64,000 nt of DNA from Geminicoccus harenae (GCF_019800005.1 NZ_JABGCL010000020.1:1-64000), one strand, 5' to 3'; shown: positions 1 to 9,939, counted from the first letter of the stretch. A program made the numbers and translations. The notes: generated from the sequence alone by a model not told the origin.

Positions 1-119
1 TCGGCTGGATGGTTCGCTGGCGCCGCCTGGTGCGGGACTACGAGGCCAGGCTCGATGTGTCCGAAGCCTTCGTGCAGGTCGCCATGGGCAGCCTGCTGCT
101 ACGCCGCATCAGCCACTGA
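1..119 (+). CDS. IS5-like transposase, C-terminal end only (partial)
   Basis: The last 38 codons of a gene that begins left of the window, in the frame starting at base 3 and ending with TGA at 117-119. The peptide has the basic RWRRLVRDYE pattern followed by a hydrophobic LLLRRIS ending, which is how IS5-family DDE transposases finish. A candidate terminal inverted repeat follows directly at about 121-141. The IS end overlaps the 3' end of the integrase on the opposite strand. The family assignment rests on this short tail only. Confidence 0.6.
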   Translation, partial: GWMVRWRRLVRDYEARLDVSEAFVQVAMGSLLLRRISH

Positions 120-1412
120 GTGCATTCTCAAACGGGCTCTCAGAGGCAGAATGTTGCCATATTCGGTGCGCTGGCCACTGACGATTTCGTCAATGTGGTT
201 GGCCCACCGCTCAAGAGCTTGCCTCTTCTCGCCAGCATAAGTCGCGCGATTGTAGATGCCGGCAACACCTGCCTTATGGCCGCTTACATGGTTCACAATT
301 GCTTCGACCACGTGCGGAGGGATACCGATCTCTGCCATCATGGTAACCGCCGTACGGCGAAGGTCATGAAGCACCCACGACGGCAACTTGTCCTCGACCG
401 CCGGTCGCTCGTCGGGCCGCAGCGGCCGACCTCGCCGTTCCTCGGCGCGTACGGTAGCCAGTCGGTGGTCCAGTGCTACCTTTGACCTGGAGTACCCAGA
501 GTAGCCGCCAGCGCCACGCCCGAAGATATGACTGCGGCCGTCTCGCCTTTCGATAGTGGCGAGAATGGTCTGGGCCGAGACACTCAGAGGAACGTCATGC
601 GCACGGCCGTTCTTCGCCCTGCCAGGTGGGATCGTCCAGGTCCGGCCGTCCGCGCTGATCTCCGACCACTCCATTGCCGCCACCTCTTCCCTCCGCTGGG
701 CGGTCAGGAGCAAAAGGCGGACGATCCTGCTGTAGTCGCTACTACCCTCAGTGGCCTTCCAGATCAGCCGCATCTCGCCCTCGGTCAGCGTCCGCGCACG
801 TGGCTTCTCGCCGTTGAACTTGTTGGTGCCGACTACCGGGTTGACGGTGGCCAAACCCTCTCCCATGGCCCAAGCATAGAGTGCCGACACCTGTGCTCTG
901 GCTCTGTTCGCTGCCACTGGTCCTGACATCTGGCGGATGCATAGGAGCCGTTCAGCTAGGTCTCGGCGCGTCAGCGCATCAACTTCGATAGTGTGGAGCG
1001 GCTCAATGTGGGTAGCGAGTGCCCTTTGCGTCTCCAAGAAGGTCCTTGGGCGTTGGCTCGGTTTTGCGTAGATGGCCAGATAGCGGTGGACCAGCTCACC
1101 CACGGTCATCTTCTTCGGAGCAGCCGCGCGGGCTTTCCGGTCGGCCAGGGGATCGGCGCCATCGCGGATCTGGCCCAGTACCTTGACGGCTTCAGTGCGC
1201 GCGTCCTTGAGGCTGATCGCGGCAACCTCACCGATCAGCAACTTCTTGCGCTTGCCGTTGGCGTTGTAGCGCAAGACCCACGTCCGCCTCGTCCCCTGAA
1301 TCCTTATATACAATCCACGTACTGATGAATCGGCAAAGAGGGCATCAGAACTACCAGCTGGAGCGACGAGACGATCAACGTCTCGCTGGTTGGAAAAGGC
1401 CATGGCTTGCAC
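99..1412 (-). CDS. Tyrosine-type site-specific integrase, 3' end altered by an IS
   Basis: A 437-residue P4-like integrase that would catalyse recombination between a tRNA attB and an element attP. The N-terminus (about 1-95) is a DUF4102-type arm-binding domain. A core-binding domain follows, then the catalytic domain. The catalytic arginine lies in TAQRREE, the HxxR box is LHDLRR, and the tyrosine is in GIYNRATY, so the active-site set looks complete. The last roughly 13 residues are read through the terminus of the IS5-like element, so the native stop has been lost; the change lies beyond the catalytic tyrosine. The gene starts about 165 bp from a tRNA-Pro 3' fragment and is transcribed away from it, as expected of an element integrase next to its att site. 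Confidence 0.85.
   Translation of the reverse strand: MQAMAFSNQRDVDRLVAPAGSSDALFADSSVRGLYIRIQGTRRTWVLRYNANGKRKKLLIGEVAAISLKDARTEAVKVLGQIRDGADPLADRKARAAAPKKMTVGELVHRYLAIYAKPSQRPRTFLETQRALATHIEPLHTIEVDALTRRDLAERLLCIRQMSGPVAANRARAQVSALYAWAMGEGLATVNPVVGTNKFNGEKPRARTLTEGEMRLIWKATEGSSDYSRIVRLLLLTAQRREEVAAMEWSEISADGRTWTIPPGRAKNGRAHDVPLSVSAQTILATIERRDGRSHIFGRGAGGYSGYSRSKVALDHRLATVRAEERRGRPLRPDERPAVEDKLPSWVLHDLRRTAVTMMAEIGIPPHVVEAIVNHVSGHKAGVAGIYNRATYAGEKRQALERWANHIDEIVSGQRTEYGNILPLRARLRMHSVADAA
121..141. repeat. Candidate terminal inverted repeat of the IS5-like element
   Basis: The sequence immediately after the transposase stop reads, on the minus strand, GAGAGCCCGTTTGAGAATG. This resembles the 16-20 bp termini of IS5-family elements. 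The other end lies outside the window, so the repeat pair and target duplication cannot be verified. Confidence 0.45.
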
Positions 1413-1574
1413 TCTCAGTCGAAATTTTAGGTGCCATCCAGGTACCGAAGCGGTGGTACCTAGGTGGACCCTAGCGCAACCCTATGAAGCTTGCAGACTG
1501 AGGGTATAAGTGCTCGTACCCAGTAGCACTAGGCCGAAATGGGCGCATGAGGTTTCTTTAGGTGCCAAACCCCG

Positions 1575-1623
1575 CAGTCTGGGGGACTGGGGGTCGCGAG
1601 TTCAAATCTCGCCGCTCCGACCA
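1575..1623 (+). repeat. tRNA-Pro(GGG) 3' fragment, probable att site
   Basis: Bases 1579-1585 form a tRNA-Pro-like anticodon loop (CTGGGGG, anticodon GGG). A T-arm, the acceptor strand CGCTCCG, discriminator A and CCA follow, ending at 1623. The 5' half of the tRNA is not present upstream. This is the usual scar of an integrase that recombines in the anticodon loop: one element end carries the whole tRNA and the other carries only the 3' part. Given its orientation, the intact tRNA and the rest of the element would lie to the left, outside the window. Confidence 0.7.
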
Positions 1624-2545
1624 TTCTTTTTAGAAGCTTGTGGGTAGCTGTGCTTCCTGAAGCCAGTGGCCAGGTAGCAGGCAGGAAGCGTTCTGCACCT
1701 GAGGCAGCAAGCTACTGCTGCTGGACACTTCCGTCGGTTCCCGTCGCCTGAGCTGCTGCGGTCCGCCCGCCACCAAGTACGGCTCCCGCCTATCCCCTTT
1801 CGCCCAGCGGCCCGATGAGCCCCATCCGTCTGCGGCTCCAGCTCGCAGCAGCAGCACATCCCGGCAAGCTTGGCCATGTGTCACCAGCAGCGCGCCAGCG
1901 TAGCCCGAGCCCGTGCATAGGTCTCCGACACCGCTGCCTGGATGACAGGCGCCCGTGTAGAACGGCATTGCCGGGAAGGCAGCCGGTGAATCCCTTTGAT
2001 CAGCGGATTGCTGCCGGTAGCCACGGGTGGGATCAGCGGGGATGGATGAAGACTGCCCGGATAGTGGACGAGGTGGCTCAGGTTCAGTCCCGGGGACTGT
2101 GATGTCGTGAAGGTCCCAGAGCTTCCTCCGGATCTGACATGCCTTCCTCCGCCCGTATCCGTAGCGCTCTTGGAGGTCCGTGAGCGTGCCCGTGAGGTGG
2201 TCTGCCTACTGCATCAGCAAACATGCAGCCCCGCAGCTGCGGATCTCCGGCCGGGCTGATGCAGCAGTGCGCTGCATGACGGTAGCAGGCTCGGTTCCGT
2301 CGCGACGCTGATGGGACTGTTCCGGCGAACTGGCTGCTCGTCACGGCCATGGGTGACGGTTCATCGGACCAGCTCCTGTTTCCACGCGGTTGTTGATCTG
2401 GCGTGGCTGCGGGGGCACGGCGGCGGCGCGAGTTCATCAGACTGTACCTGGAGAACTCGAGGCTTCAGAACATCCGCCGTGCGCATGGACGACTGTTCCG
2501 GAAAATTCGCATATGCTCCAGCCGATGATACGTACGGAGCGTGCG
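1624..2545. other. Intergenic stretch, no convincing gene
   Basis: About 920 bases between the tRNA-Pro fragment and the giant helicase gene. Open frames here are short, overlap on both strands and show no recognisable domain, and I see no RNA gene. The final 20 bases contain the GGAG that supports the GTG start at 2546. It is probably decayed DNA next to an integration site. Confidence 0.5.
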
Positions 2546-5500
2546 GTGAATATTCCTTCTGTCGAGCTGTCATATTCGATCGTCGATCACATCAGCCTCG
2601 CCTTCCATCAGAATGCCATTCCGGTCGTCCAGGAAATCGCGGTTCGCAACACGGGCGACACCGAGCTGACCGATGTCACGGTGACGCTCACGACGGAACC
2701 GGCCTTCCTCACGCCGACGAGCTGGCAGATCCAGGCCATCCCCGGCGGCACGACCCATCATCTCCGCACGCCGGACCTCAAGCTCGACGTGGCCACGCTG
2801 CTCAAGCTGGTGGAGGGGATCCGTGCGGAGGCGACAGTCGTCGTACGTCAGGGTGACGTCGAACTTGTGCGGTCCAGCAAGGATGTCCGGTTGCTGCCAT
2901 CGTCCCACTGGGGCGGGACGGGCGCCGCGCCGGAGCTTCTGGCGGCCTTCGTGCGGCCCAACGACCCCGTGGTCGACGTCATCCTGCATGATGCCGCCTC
3001 CCGGCTGGCGCGGGCGGGCCGCAACAGTGCGCTGGACGGCTATGGCTCGGGCAAGAAGAGCCATGTCTGGGAGGTCGCCGAGGCGATCTGGAACGCGCTC
3101 GCCTCGCGCAGCATCCGCTATGTCTATCCGCCCACCAGCTTCGAGCGGATCGGCCAGAAGGTCCGCCACCCCAGCGACATCGTCGAGCGCGGTGTGGGCA
3201 CCTGCCTGGACCTCACCTTGAGCTACGCCGCCTGCCTGGCGCAGGCGAGCCTCAACCCCTTGCTGGTCCTGATCGAGGGCCACGCCTTCGTCGGCCTGTG
3301 GCTGAAGGGCGAGCGCTTTCCGACCTCGGTCGTCGATGATGCCCAGCTCCTGCGCAAGCATCGTGACCTCGACGAGATGATCTTCGTCGAGACGACCCTG
3401 CTCACCCACGAGCCGCCGGGCCGGTTCACCGCTGCCATCCAGGCCACGGCGGCGCATCTGGCCGAGCACACGTCCAAGCCGTTCGAGCTCGCCATCGACG
3501 TGCGCGAGGCATGGGCGCGGCAGATCCGCCCCCTGGATCTCGGCTCCGACACGCCCGTCACGGGACGACCGGTAGCCGCGGAACCTGCTCCCCGGGAGCT
3601 GGAGCTCGACGTTCCGCCGGTTTTCGTCGAGGAAGTGTCGGTCCAGCCCGCGGAGGACAGGACGCTCGACCGGCTGGAGAGCTGGAAGCGGCGGCTCCTG
3701 GACCTGACGCTGCGCAACAAGCTCATCAACTTCAAGGGCGGCAAGAACGCCATCGAGATCGAGTGCCCGGATCCGGCGAGGCTCGAGGATCTCCTGGCGC
3801 AGGGCCAGCGCTTCAAGCTGCTGCCGCGCACGACGGTCCTGGCCGAGGGCGACGGACGCAGTGCGGCACTGCTGGCGGAACGTCACCACGACGACGGGCG
3901 CAAACAGTTCGTCCTGGAGGCGATGGGGCAGGGCGTGCTGCACACCCAGACGCCCGAGCGGGATCTCGACGCCTATCTCACCGACCTCTTCCGCATCACC
4001 AAGACCTCGTTTGAGGAGGGTGGCGCCAACGTCCTGTTCCTGGCGCTGGGCTTCCTGCGCTGGAAGCAGCAGGAGGATGCCCCTGTCCTGCGGGCGCCGC
4101 TCCTTCTCATTCCAGTTCGCCTGGAGCGGAGCAGCGTGCGTGCCGGCTTCCGGCTGTCCCTGCATGAGGAAGAAGCGCGGTTGAACCCGACACTCCTGCA
4201 GATGCTGCGCCAGGACTTCGAGCTGCGGATGCCGGAACTGGAAGGCGATCTCCCGGCCGACCAGTCGGGCATCGACGTCGCGAAGATCTGGCGGATCGTG
4301 CGCCACCACATCCTGCCGCTCAAGGGCTGGGAGGTGACGCCGGAGGTCGTGCTGTCGACCTTCTCCTTCACCAAGTTCCTGATGTGGAAGGACCTGGTCG
4401 ACCGGGTCGACATCCTGAAGCGCAACCCGATCGTCCGGCATCTGATCGACACGCCCAAGCATGCCTATGGCGACGGCCAGGGCTTCCCCTGCCATTCGGA
4501 CATCGATCGGACCGTCCACCCGGCCGAGCTGTTCGCGCCGCTCATGGCGGATTCGTCCCAGCTCGCCGCGGTGCTGGCCGCAGCGGCCGGCAAGGACTTC
4601 GTACTGTTCGGTCCGCCCGGCACGGGCAAGAGCCAGACGATCACCAACCTGATCGCCCACTGCCTGGCGCAGGGGAAAAAGATCCTGTTCGTGTCCCAGA
4701 AGACCGCCGCCCTGGAGGTCGTTCAGCGCCGGCTGGACAGCCTGGGCCTCGGCGACTTCTGCCTGGAGATCCATTCGTCCAAGGCCCAGAAATCGGCCGT
4801 GCTGGCCCAGCTCAAGAACGCTTGGCACGAGCGTTCGAGCCTCGGCGAGGGCGACTGGCGGCTCAAGGCGGATGAACTCCACGAAATCCGCCAGCAGTTG
4901 AACGACCTCGTCGGCGCGCTGCACCGGCGCCACGGGAACGGCATGACCGCCCATCAGGCGATCGGGAAGGTCGTGGCTTCGGCCGGGCGCTTTGATCCGG
5001 TGGTGCTCGACTGGTCGATGGAGCGGGAGCTGAGCGCGGAGGAACTGACAACGCTTCGCCGTACCTGCCGCGATCTCTCGATGACGCTGCGCGCAATCGG
5101 CAGCCCTGCCGGCCACTCACTGGAAGGGCTGGCGGTCGAGGAATGGTCGCCGGCCTGGCGCAACGACATGACCCGCGCCATCGATGACCTGACCCGTCTC
5201 CTCGCTGCATTTCCGGCGCAGATCGCGGAACTGGCGCGCAGCATCGACCTCGACGACTATCCGGTTGCTCCCGCTGCGCTGGCTGCCTTGTCGAACCTGT
5301 GTGTCGCCCTGCACCAGCCGGAAGCGGCCGTGGCGTGGCGGCTCCTGGGCGGTCACGGCCGGCCGGTCGTCAGCGATGTCGAAGCGCTTCGGCGGCTGCA
5401 GGGTCGGCATGCCCAGCTCGTCCGCGGCCTTTCCACCGGCTACCGCCCGGAGCTCTGGACGCAGCAGGATCCGGCAGCGCTGCTTTCCGAGTGGCAGGCG

Positions 5501-8440
5501 GCGACCCGCGCCAGTTTCGTCACCCGCGCCCTGAGGCAGCGCGGCTTCCTCAGGGCCCTGGCGGCGTTCACAGATGGTCAGCCACCGGCCGATCCGGCCG
5601 ATGACCTGGCGAAGCTGGTCGAGCTGAAGGAACTGCACCGGCGGGCAGAGGGGCTGGCACCCAGTCTCAGCCCGCTGGTCAGGGGCATCTGGGCAGGCAT
5701 CGACACGCCGATCGACCGGCTGGACGCCCTGGTAGCCTGGGCCACTGCGACGGAGCGCGCTGTCGAGCAGGTGGAGCGACATGCTTCTCCGTCTGGACGG
5801 CTGCTCGACCGCATCGTCGCCGACCTGTTCCGTGGTGCCGATCCGGCCGCAGGGCTGAACCAGTGTCGCGATGCGCATGAGCGCCTGCGCACCGGATGGC
5901 AGGCGGTGCAGGAAGCAGCACAGCGGGTAGCCGAGTTGGCGAATCTCGGCAGCGGCTTGCCGGCCATGGGGCAGCCGGACTGGATCGATGCCACCATCGC
6001 ACTGGTTGGCCGCTGGAGGGGCAGCCTCGGGACGCCGGCCGCGGCGTGGAGCCAGTGGGTTCTCGCCGAGCGGCAGGCGAGATCCGCCGGACTGGGCCCG
6101 GTGGCCGACGCCGCCAGCGCCGGCACCATCGCGCCGGGGGAGATCGAAGCAGCCTTCGAGGCCGCCCATGCCCGCTGGTGGGCGGACAAAGTGGTGTCCG
6201 AGGACCCCGTGCTGCGCCGCTTCCTGCCGGAAGCGCATGAGGAACGGATCACCCGCTTCCGCGAGCTCGACGAGGAGATCCGGACACTGTCGAAGACGAT
6301 CGTCCGGGCGCGCCTGTTCGGGGATGTCCCGCCGCCGACCGCCTTCGGCTCGGACCCGGAATGGGGAACGCTGAGCCGGGAGATCACCAAGCGTGCCCGG
6401 CACATGCCGCTACGGCAATTGTTCCAGAAGATCCCGACCGTGCTCACCAGGCTCGCGCCCTGCGTGATGATGAGCCCCCTCTCGATCGCGCAGTACCTGC
6501 CGCCGGAGACCGAACTCTTCGACATCGTCGTCTTCGACGAGGCATCACAGATGGCGGTCTGGGATGCCATCGGCGCCATCGCCCGCGGCCGGCAGGTGAT
6601 CGTGGTCGGCGACCCGGAGCAGCTCCCGCCGACCAGCGTCGGCGAGAAGGGCGTCGACAGCGTCGACGACGGCTCGGATGTCACCGACCAGGAAAGCATC
6701 CTGGACGAGTGCATCGCCTGCAACATCCCGCGGCATTATCTGAGCTGGCACTATCGCAGCCGCCACGAGAGCCTGATCGCGTTCTCCAACCAGAAATACT
6801 ATCAGGGCCGGCTGGTGACCTTTCCGTCCCCGGTCACCGAGGACCGGGCCGTGCGCTACGTCCATGTGCCCAACGGCGTCTACGAGCGCGGGACGAGCCG
6901 GGTGAATCGCGAGGAGGCGCGGGCGGTCGCGGCCGACGTGGTGCGGCGGCTCAAGGACCCGGGCTTTGCCTCCGGCCGCCGGTCGCTCGGCATCGTGACC
7001 TTCAATGCCGAGCAGCAGCGCCTGATCGAGAACCTGCTGGACCAGGAGCGGCGGGCGCATCCCGAGATCGAGCCGTTCTTCAGCAGCGAGCAGTGGCACG
7101 AGCCGGTCTTCGTGAAGAACCTGGAGAACGTCCAGGGTGACGAGCGCGACGCGATCATCTTCTCGGTCGCGGTCGGACTGGATGCCGACGGTCGCGTGGG
7201 CGCCACGATCAGCTCCCTGAACCGCGAGGGCGGGCACCGGCGGCTGAACGTGGCCGTCACCCGTGCCCGGCGCGAGCTCTGTGTCTTCGCGACGCTGCGG
7301 CCGGAGCAGATCGACCTGTCGCGCAGCCGGGCCAGGGGCGTCCACGACTTCAAGCATTTCCTGGAGTTCGCCGAGCGTGGGCCGAGGGCGCTGGCCGAGG
7401 CCTTCACGCTCACCGGGCGCGGCACGGAATCGCCGTTCGAGGAGGCGATGAAGGCGGCGCTCGAAGCGAAGGGCTGGCAGGTCCACCCGCAGGTCGGCGT
7501 CTCGAACTTCCGCATCGATCTCGGCATCGTTCATCCCGATGCGCCCGGCCGCTACCTGGCAGGGGTCGAATGCGATGGCGCCACCTATCATCGCTCGGCA
7601 GCGGCACGCGACCGCGACCGGCTGCGCGAGATGGTGCTGACCGACCTCGGCTGGACCATCCACCGGGTGTGGAGCCTCGAATGGTGGGGCGACAAGGAGG
7701 CGGCGCTGGCCAAGCTGCATGATCGGCTGAGCACCAGCCTGGCCGCCGACCGCGCAGCGCAGCAGGAAGCCATCATTGTGGAGCGGCCGCCAGTGTACGC
7801 GGCGCCCGCCGGCCAGCCGGTGCAGGTCGCGGACTCGCTGCCGGTCGAGCCGATCCTACCGGAGCAGCCTCAGCCCATGCTGCCGGCGGCGATGCGCAGC
7901 TATGTCCTCGCCAACCCGCTGGACTGCGGCAAGCCGGCCGAACCCGATCGCTTCCATGACCCGGACTATCTCACAACACTGGAGGCAATGGTCAGCCACG
8001 TGATCGAGATCGAAGGGCCGATCTTTGTCGACGTGCTCACGGTACGCATCGCCCGCGCCCATGGCTTCCAGCGCACGGGCGGACGGATTCGTGCGGCGGT
8101 CATGGCTGCCGTGCATGACCGCTTCCCACGAAGCGAGGAAGCGGACCGGCTCATCCTCTGGCCATGCGGGATGCCCCCGGCGGACCGGGTGAGCTTTCGC
8201 CTTTCCGAGGGCCAGCGCGACAGTGCCGATGTGCCTTTCCAGGAACTCGTCGGGCTGGCCGCGGCCTGTCTTGCCGAGAACGCAGGTGACGTGGTTCGGC
8301 GGATGGGGCAGTACCTGCAACTGGGGAAGATCCGGGAGGCAACCCGGGCACGGCTGGAACTGGCGATCCTGCAAGCAAGGACAGTGCAAGGTGATTCCCG
8401 TTCAGACAGGGAAGAAGTCGCTTCCGATTCCATCGCTTGA
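2546..8440 (+). CDS. Giant DUF4011 / SF1 helicase / PD-(D/E)XK nuclease protein, defence candidate
   Basis: About 1964 residues. Start chosen at GTG 2546 because GGAG lies 6 bases upstream; ATGs at 2513 and 2525 lack a good ribosome site. Visible order: a beta-rich region (1-150); a transglutaminase-like fold with Cys220 (GTCLDL) and His246 (GHAFVG); DUF4011 (about 380-660); an SF1 helicase split by a long helical insert, with Walker A GPPGTGKS at 689-696, DEAS at 1331-1334, the VQGDE motif and a VAVTRARR motif; then a PD-(D/E)XK/Vsr-like nuclease with Glu1632, Asp1658 and E1675-C-D1677; and a DUF3320 tail. All key helicase and nuclease residues appear intact. Proteins joining DUF4011, helicase and Vsr-like nuclease are known as single-gene anti-phage systems (called Hhe, from memory). 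The role of the Cys-His domain is unknown. It sits alone beside a tRNA integration scar. Confidence 0.85.
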   Translation: MNIPSVELSYSIVDHISLAFHQNAIPVVQEIAVRNTGDTELTDVTVTLTTEPAFLTPTSWQIQAIPGGTTHHLRTPDLKLDVATLLKLVEGIRAEATVVVRQGDVELVRSSKDVRLLPSSHWGGTGAAPELLAAFVRPNDPVVDVILHDAASRLARAGRNSALDGYGSGKKSHVWEVAEAIWNALASRSIRYVYPPTSFERIGQKVRHPSDIVERGVGTCLDLTLSYAACLAQASLNPLLVLIEGHAFVGLWLKGERFPTSVVDDAQLLRKHRDLDEMIFVETTLLTHEPPGRFTAAIQATAAHLAEHTSKPFELAIDVREAWARQIRPLDLGSDTPVTGRPVAAEPAPRELELDVPPVFVEEVSVQPAEDRTLDRLESWKRRLLDLTLRNKLINFKGGKNAIEIECPDPARLEDLLAQGQRFKLLPRTTVLAEGDGRSAALLAERHHDDGRKQFVLEAMGQGVLHTQTPERDLDAYLTDLFRITKTSFEEGGANVLFLALGFLRWKQQEDAPVLRAPLLLIPVRLERSSVRAGFRLSLHEEEARLNPTLLQMLRQDFELRMPELEGDLPADQSGIDVAKIWRIVRHHILPLKGWEVTPEVVLSTFSFTKFLMWKDLVDRVDILKRNPIVRHLIDTPKHAYGDGQGFPCHSDIDRTVHPAELFAPLMADSSQLAAVLAAAAGKDFVLFGPPGTGKSQTITNLIAHCLAQGKKILFVSQKTAALEVVQRRLDSLGLGDFCLEIHSSKAQKSAVLAQLKNAWHERSSLGEGDWRLKADELHEIRQQLNDLVGALHRRHGNGMTAHQAIGKVVASAGRFDPVVLDWSMERELSAEELTTLRRTCRDLSMTLRAIGSPAGHSLEGLAVEEWSPAWRNDMTRAIDDLTRLLAAFPAQIAELARSIDLDDYPVAPAALAALSNLCVALHQPEAAVAWRLLGGHGRPVVSDVEALRRLQGRHAQLVRGLSTGYRPELWTQQDPAALLSEWQAATRASFVTRALRQRGFLRALAAFTDGQPPADPADDLAKLVELKELHRRAEGLAPSLSPLVRGIWAGIDTPIDRLDALVAWATATERAVEQVERHASPSGRLLDRIVADLFRGADPAAGLNQCRDAHERLRTGWQAVQEAAQRVAELANLGSGLPAMGQPDWIDATIALVGRWRGSLGTPAAAWSQWVLAERQARSAGLGPVADAASAGTIAPGEIEAAFEAAHARWWADKVVSEDPVLRRFLPEAHEERITRFRELDEEIRTLSKTIVRARLFGDVPPPTAFGSDPEWGTLSREITKRARHMPLRQLFQKIPTVLTRLAPCVMMSPLSIAQYLPPETELFDIVVFDEASQMAVWDAIGAIARGRQVIVVGDPEQLPPTSVGEKGVDSVDDGSDVTDQESILDECIACNIPRHYLSWHYRSRHESLIAFSNQKYYQGRLVTFPSPVTEDRAVRYVHVPNGVYERGTSRVNREEARAVAADVVRRLKDPGFASGRRSLGIVTFNAEQQRLIENLLDQERRAHPEIEPFFSSEQWHEPVFVKNLENVQGDERDAIIFSVAVGLDADGRVGATISSLNREGGHRRLNVAVTRARRELCVFATLRPEQIDLSRSRARGVHDFKHFLEFAERGPRALAEAFTLTGRGTESPFEEAMKAALEAKGWQVHPQVGVSNFRIDLGIVHPDAPGRYLAGVECDGATYHRSAAARDRDRLREMVLTDLGWTIHRVWSLEWWGDKEAALAKLHDRLSTSLAADRAAQQEAIIVERPPVYAAPAGQPVQVADSLPVEPILPEQPQPMLPAAMRSYVLANPLDCGKPAEPDRFHDPDYLTTLEAMVSHVIEIEGPIFVDVLTVRIARAHGFQRTGGRIRAAVMAAVHDRFPRSEEADRLILWPCGMPPADRVSFRLSEGQRDSADVPFQELVGLAAACLAENAGDVVRRMGQYLQLGKIREATRARLELAILQARTVQGDSRSDREEVASDSIA

Positions 8441-8698
8441 GCATGTCGTCCTGATCGTTACCGCCGGAATGAACCATGCTTCAGGGCTGATTGGCGTCTG
8501 AAGTCTCATCCCGCCATGCGGTCAGCAGCAGATGCTCATGCATGGGGTGTGCTGGCGGATAGGCAGCGGCTGGTCTCGGTGTTCTCGACCGGGATCTGCC
8601 GCCCGTACCGAGGCCCGACATCACGAACTGCGCTGCGCCATCGAGACGTTCATGCGACGCTGCCAGAACGGGCGAACTGCACGAGCGTTCAAGCGTCC

Positions 8699-9898
8699 TC
8701 ACTTGGCCGCTGGCTGACGCTCGGGCTTCGGCGCCGGCAGCAGGGCGGATAGGACGAAGGCGGCGAAGCCGCCGGACCAGGCGAGGCCGCTCCAGATGAG
8801 CAGGGGGGCATAGGCGTCGGGCAGGAGGGGTGCTGCTGTCCGCAGTGCGGCGCCGAGGTTCACGAGCAGCAGCGCGATCATGCAGCAGCCGCGCTGGGGT
8901 CGCTTGCCGGGGCCGCGGGTGGTCGCCAGCCGCGCCATCACGGCCAGCGTCATCGTGCCGATCGCGCCGGCGGTGTAGGCGTGCAGGGCGGCATCGGGGG
9001 GGACCAGGGCGATCGGGTCGGCGGCCAAGCCGACGAGCAGGGTGCCGGCCGCCAGCCAGGCATAGCCCAGATGCAGGGCCAGCGTGTCGAACGCGCGCAG
9101 CAGCCAGCCGCGCCAGCGCGCGAGGCGGATGACGTGCAGGATGGCGGCGCCGATGGCGAGGATGGCGGTGACCGGGTGGAAGGGGATGGCCACCCAGGCG
9201 AACAGGCCGGCGGACGCCGCGAGCAGCACGAGCAGATCGAATCTGCCATAGGGCTCGGGTACCTTGTCCCGCTCGCCTCGTGCGGCGAGGTCGGTCCGGG
9301 TGAAGCTCGGCACCAGGCGTCCGCCCACCGCGGCGATGAGCAGGGCGCCGATGGCGATGCCCAGCCGGGAGAAGAAGGCGGCCAGCTCCGGGTCGTTCGC
9401 GAAGATGCGGTCGGCGGCCGTGGCGACCGCCAGGATCGGGAACAGGATCAGGCCATGGCGGGAGCCCTTGCGCGGTGCGACCAGGGCTTCTTGCAGGAAC
9501 AGCGCTGCCATGGTCAGGGGGAACAGGGCGTCGAGCACAGTGCCCAGTGGCGGGGGCACGAACAGCGGCAGGAGCCGTCCGGCCAGCCAGACCGCGAACA
9601 GGCACAGGAGCGGGATGCCGGACACGGGGAGCCTGCCCGACCAGTTGGGGGTGGCCGAGAGGAGATAGCCCGCCATGATCGCCGGCAGGAAGCCCAGCAC
9701 CATCTCATGGGCGTGCCAGCGCAGCGCCGGGATGCCGGCCACCGTGTCGATGCCCGACAGATAGAGCCATAGCCAGATCGGTATCGCGGCTGCGGCATAG
9801 GCGGCAGTGCCGAAGAAGAAGGGCCGGAAGGAGGCGGCGAACAGCCAGCCGACTTCGGTCTGGCTCCGGTCCGCTGCGGAAGATCGCGCCATGGTCAT
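8699..9898 (-). CDS. nnrS: NnrS family membrane protein (copy 1)
   Basis: 399 residues with about 12 membrane segments. It carries the NnrS N-terminal signature SFRPFFFG, then the HAHEM histidine motif and GYLLSATPNW. NnrS proteins are haem/copper-associated inner-membrane proteins that protect cells during nitrosative stress and are usually under NO-responsive control. The gene is 42 bp downstream of hemN on the same strand, so the two are probably co-transcribed from the palindrome at 11459-11472. A second NnrS is encoded at 14717. About 260 bp with no recognisable gene separates it from the helicase gene. Confidence 0.9.
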   Translation of the reverse strand: MTMARSSAADRSQTEVGWLFAASFRPFFFGTAAYAAAAIPIWLWLYLSGIDTVAGIPALRWHAHEMVLGFLPAIMAGYLLSATPNWSGRLPVSGIPLLCLFAVWLAGRLLPLFVPPPLGTVLDALFPLTMAALFLQEALVAPRKGSRHGLILFPILAVATAADRIFANDPELAAFFSRLGIAIGALLIAAVGGRLVPSFTRTDLAARGERDKVPEPYGRFDLLVLLAASAGLFAWVAIPFHPVTAILAIGAAILHVIRLARWRGWLLRAFDTLALHLGYAWLAAGTLLVGLAADPIALVPPDAALHAYTAGAIGTMTLAVMARLATTRGPGKRPQRGCCMIALLLVNLGAALRTAAPLLPDAYAPLLIWSGLAWSGGFAAFVLSALLPAPKPERQPAAK

Positions 9899-9939
9899 CC
9901 CGTCGGTGGTGGCATGCCCGGGGGCTGCAGGATCAAGGT

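Noticed and set aside
2570..5116. 848-codon open frame on the minus strand opposite the helicase gene
   Set aside because: Antisense shadow of a GC-rich real gene; its translation is low-complexity (rich in R, L, G, Q) with no domain.
8441..8698. Possible small gene between the helicase and nnrS
   Set aside because: Short overlapping frames with no recognisable motif.
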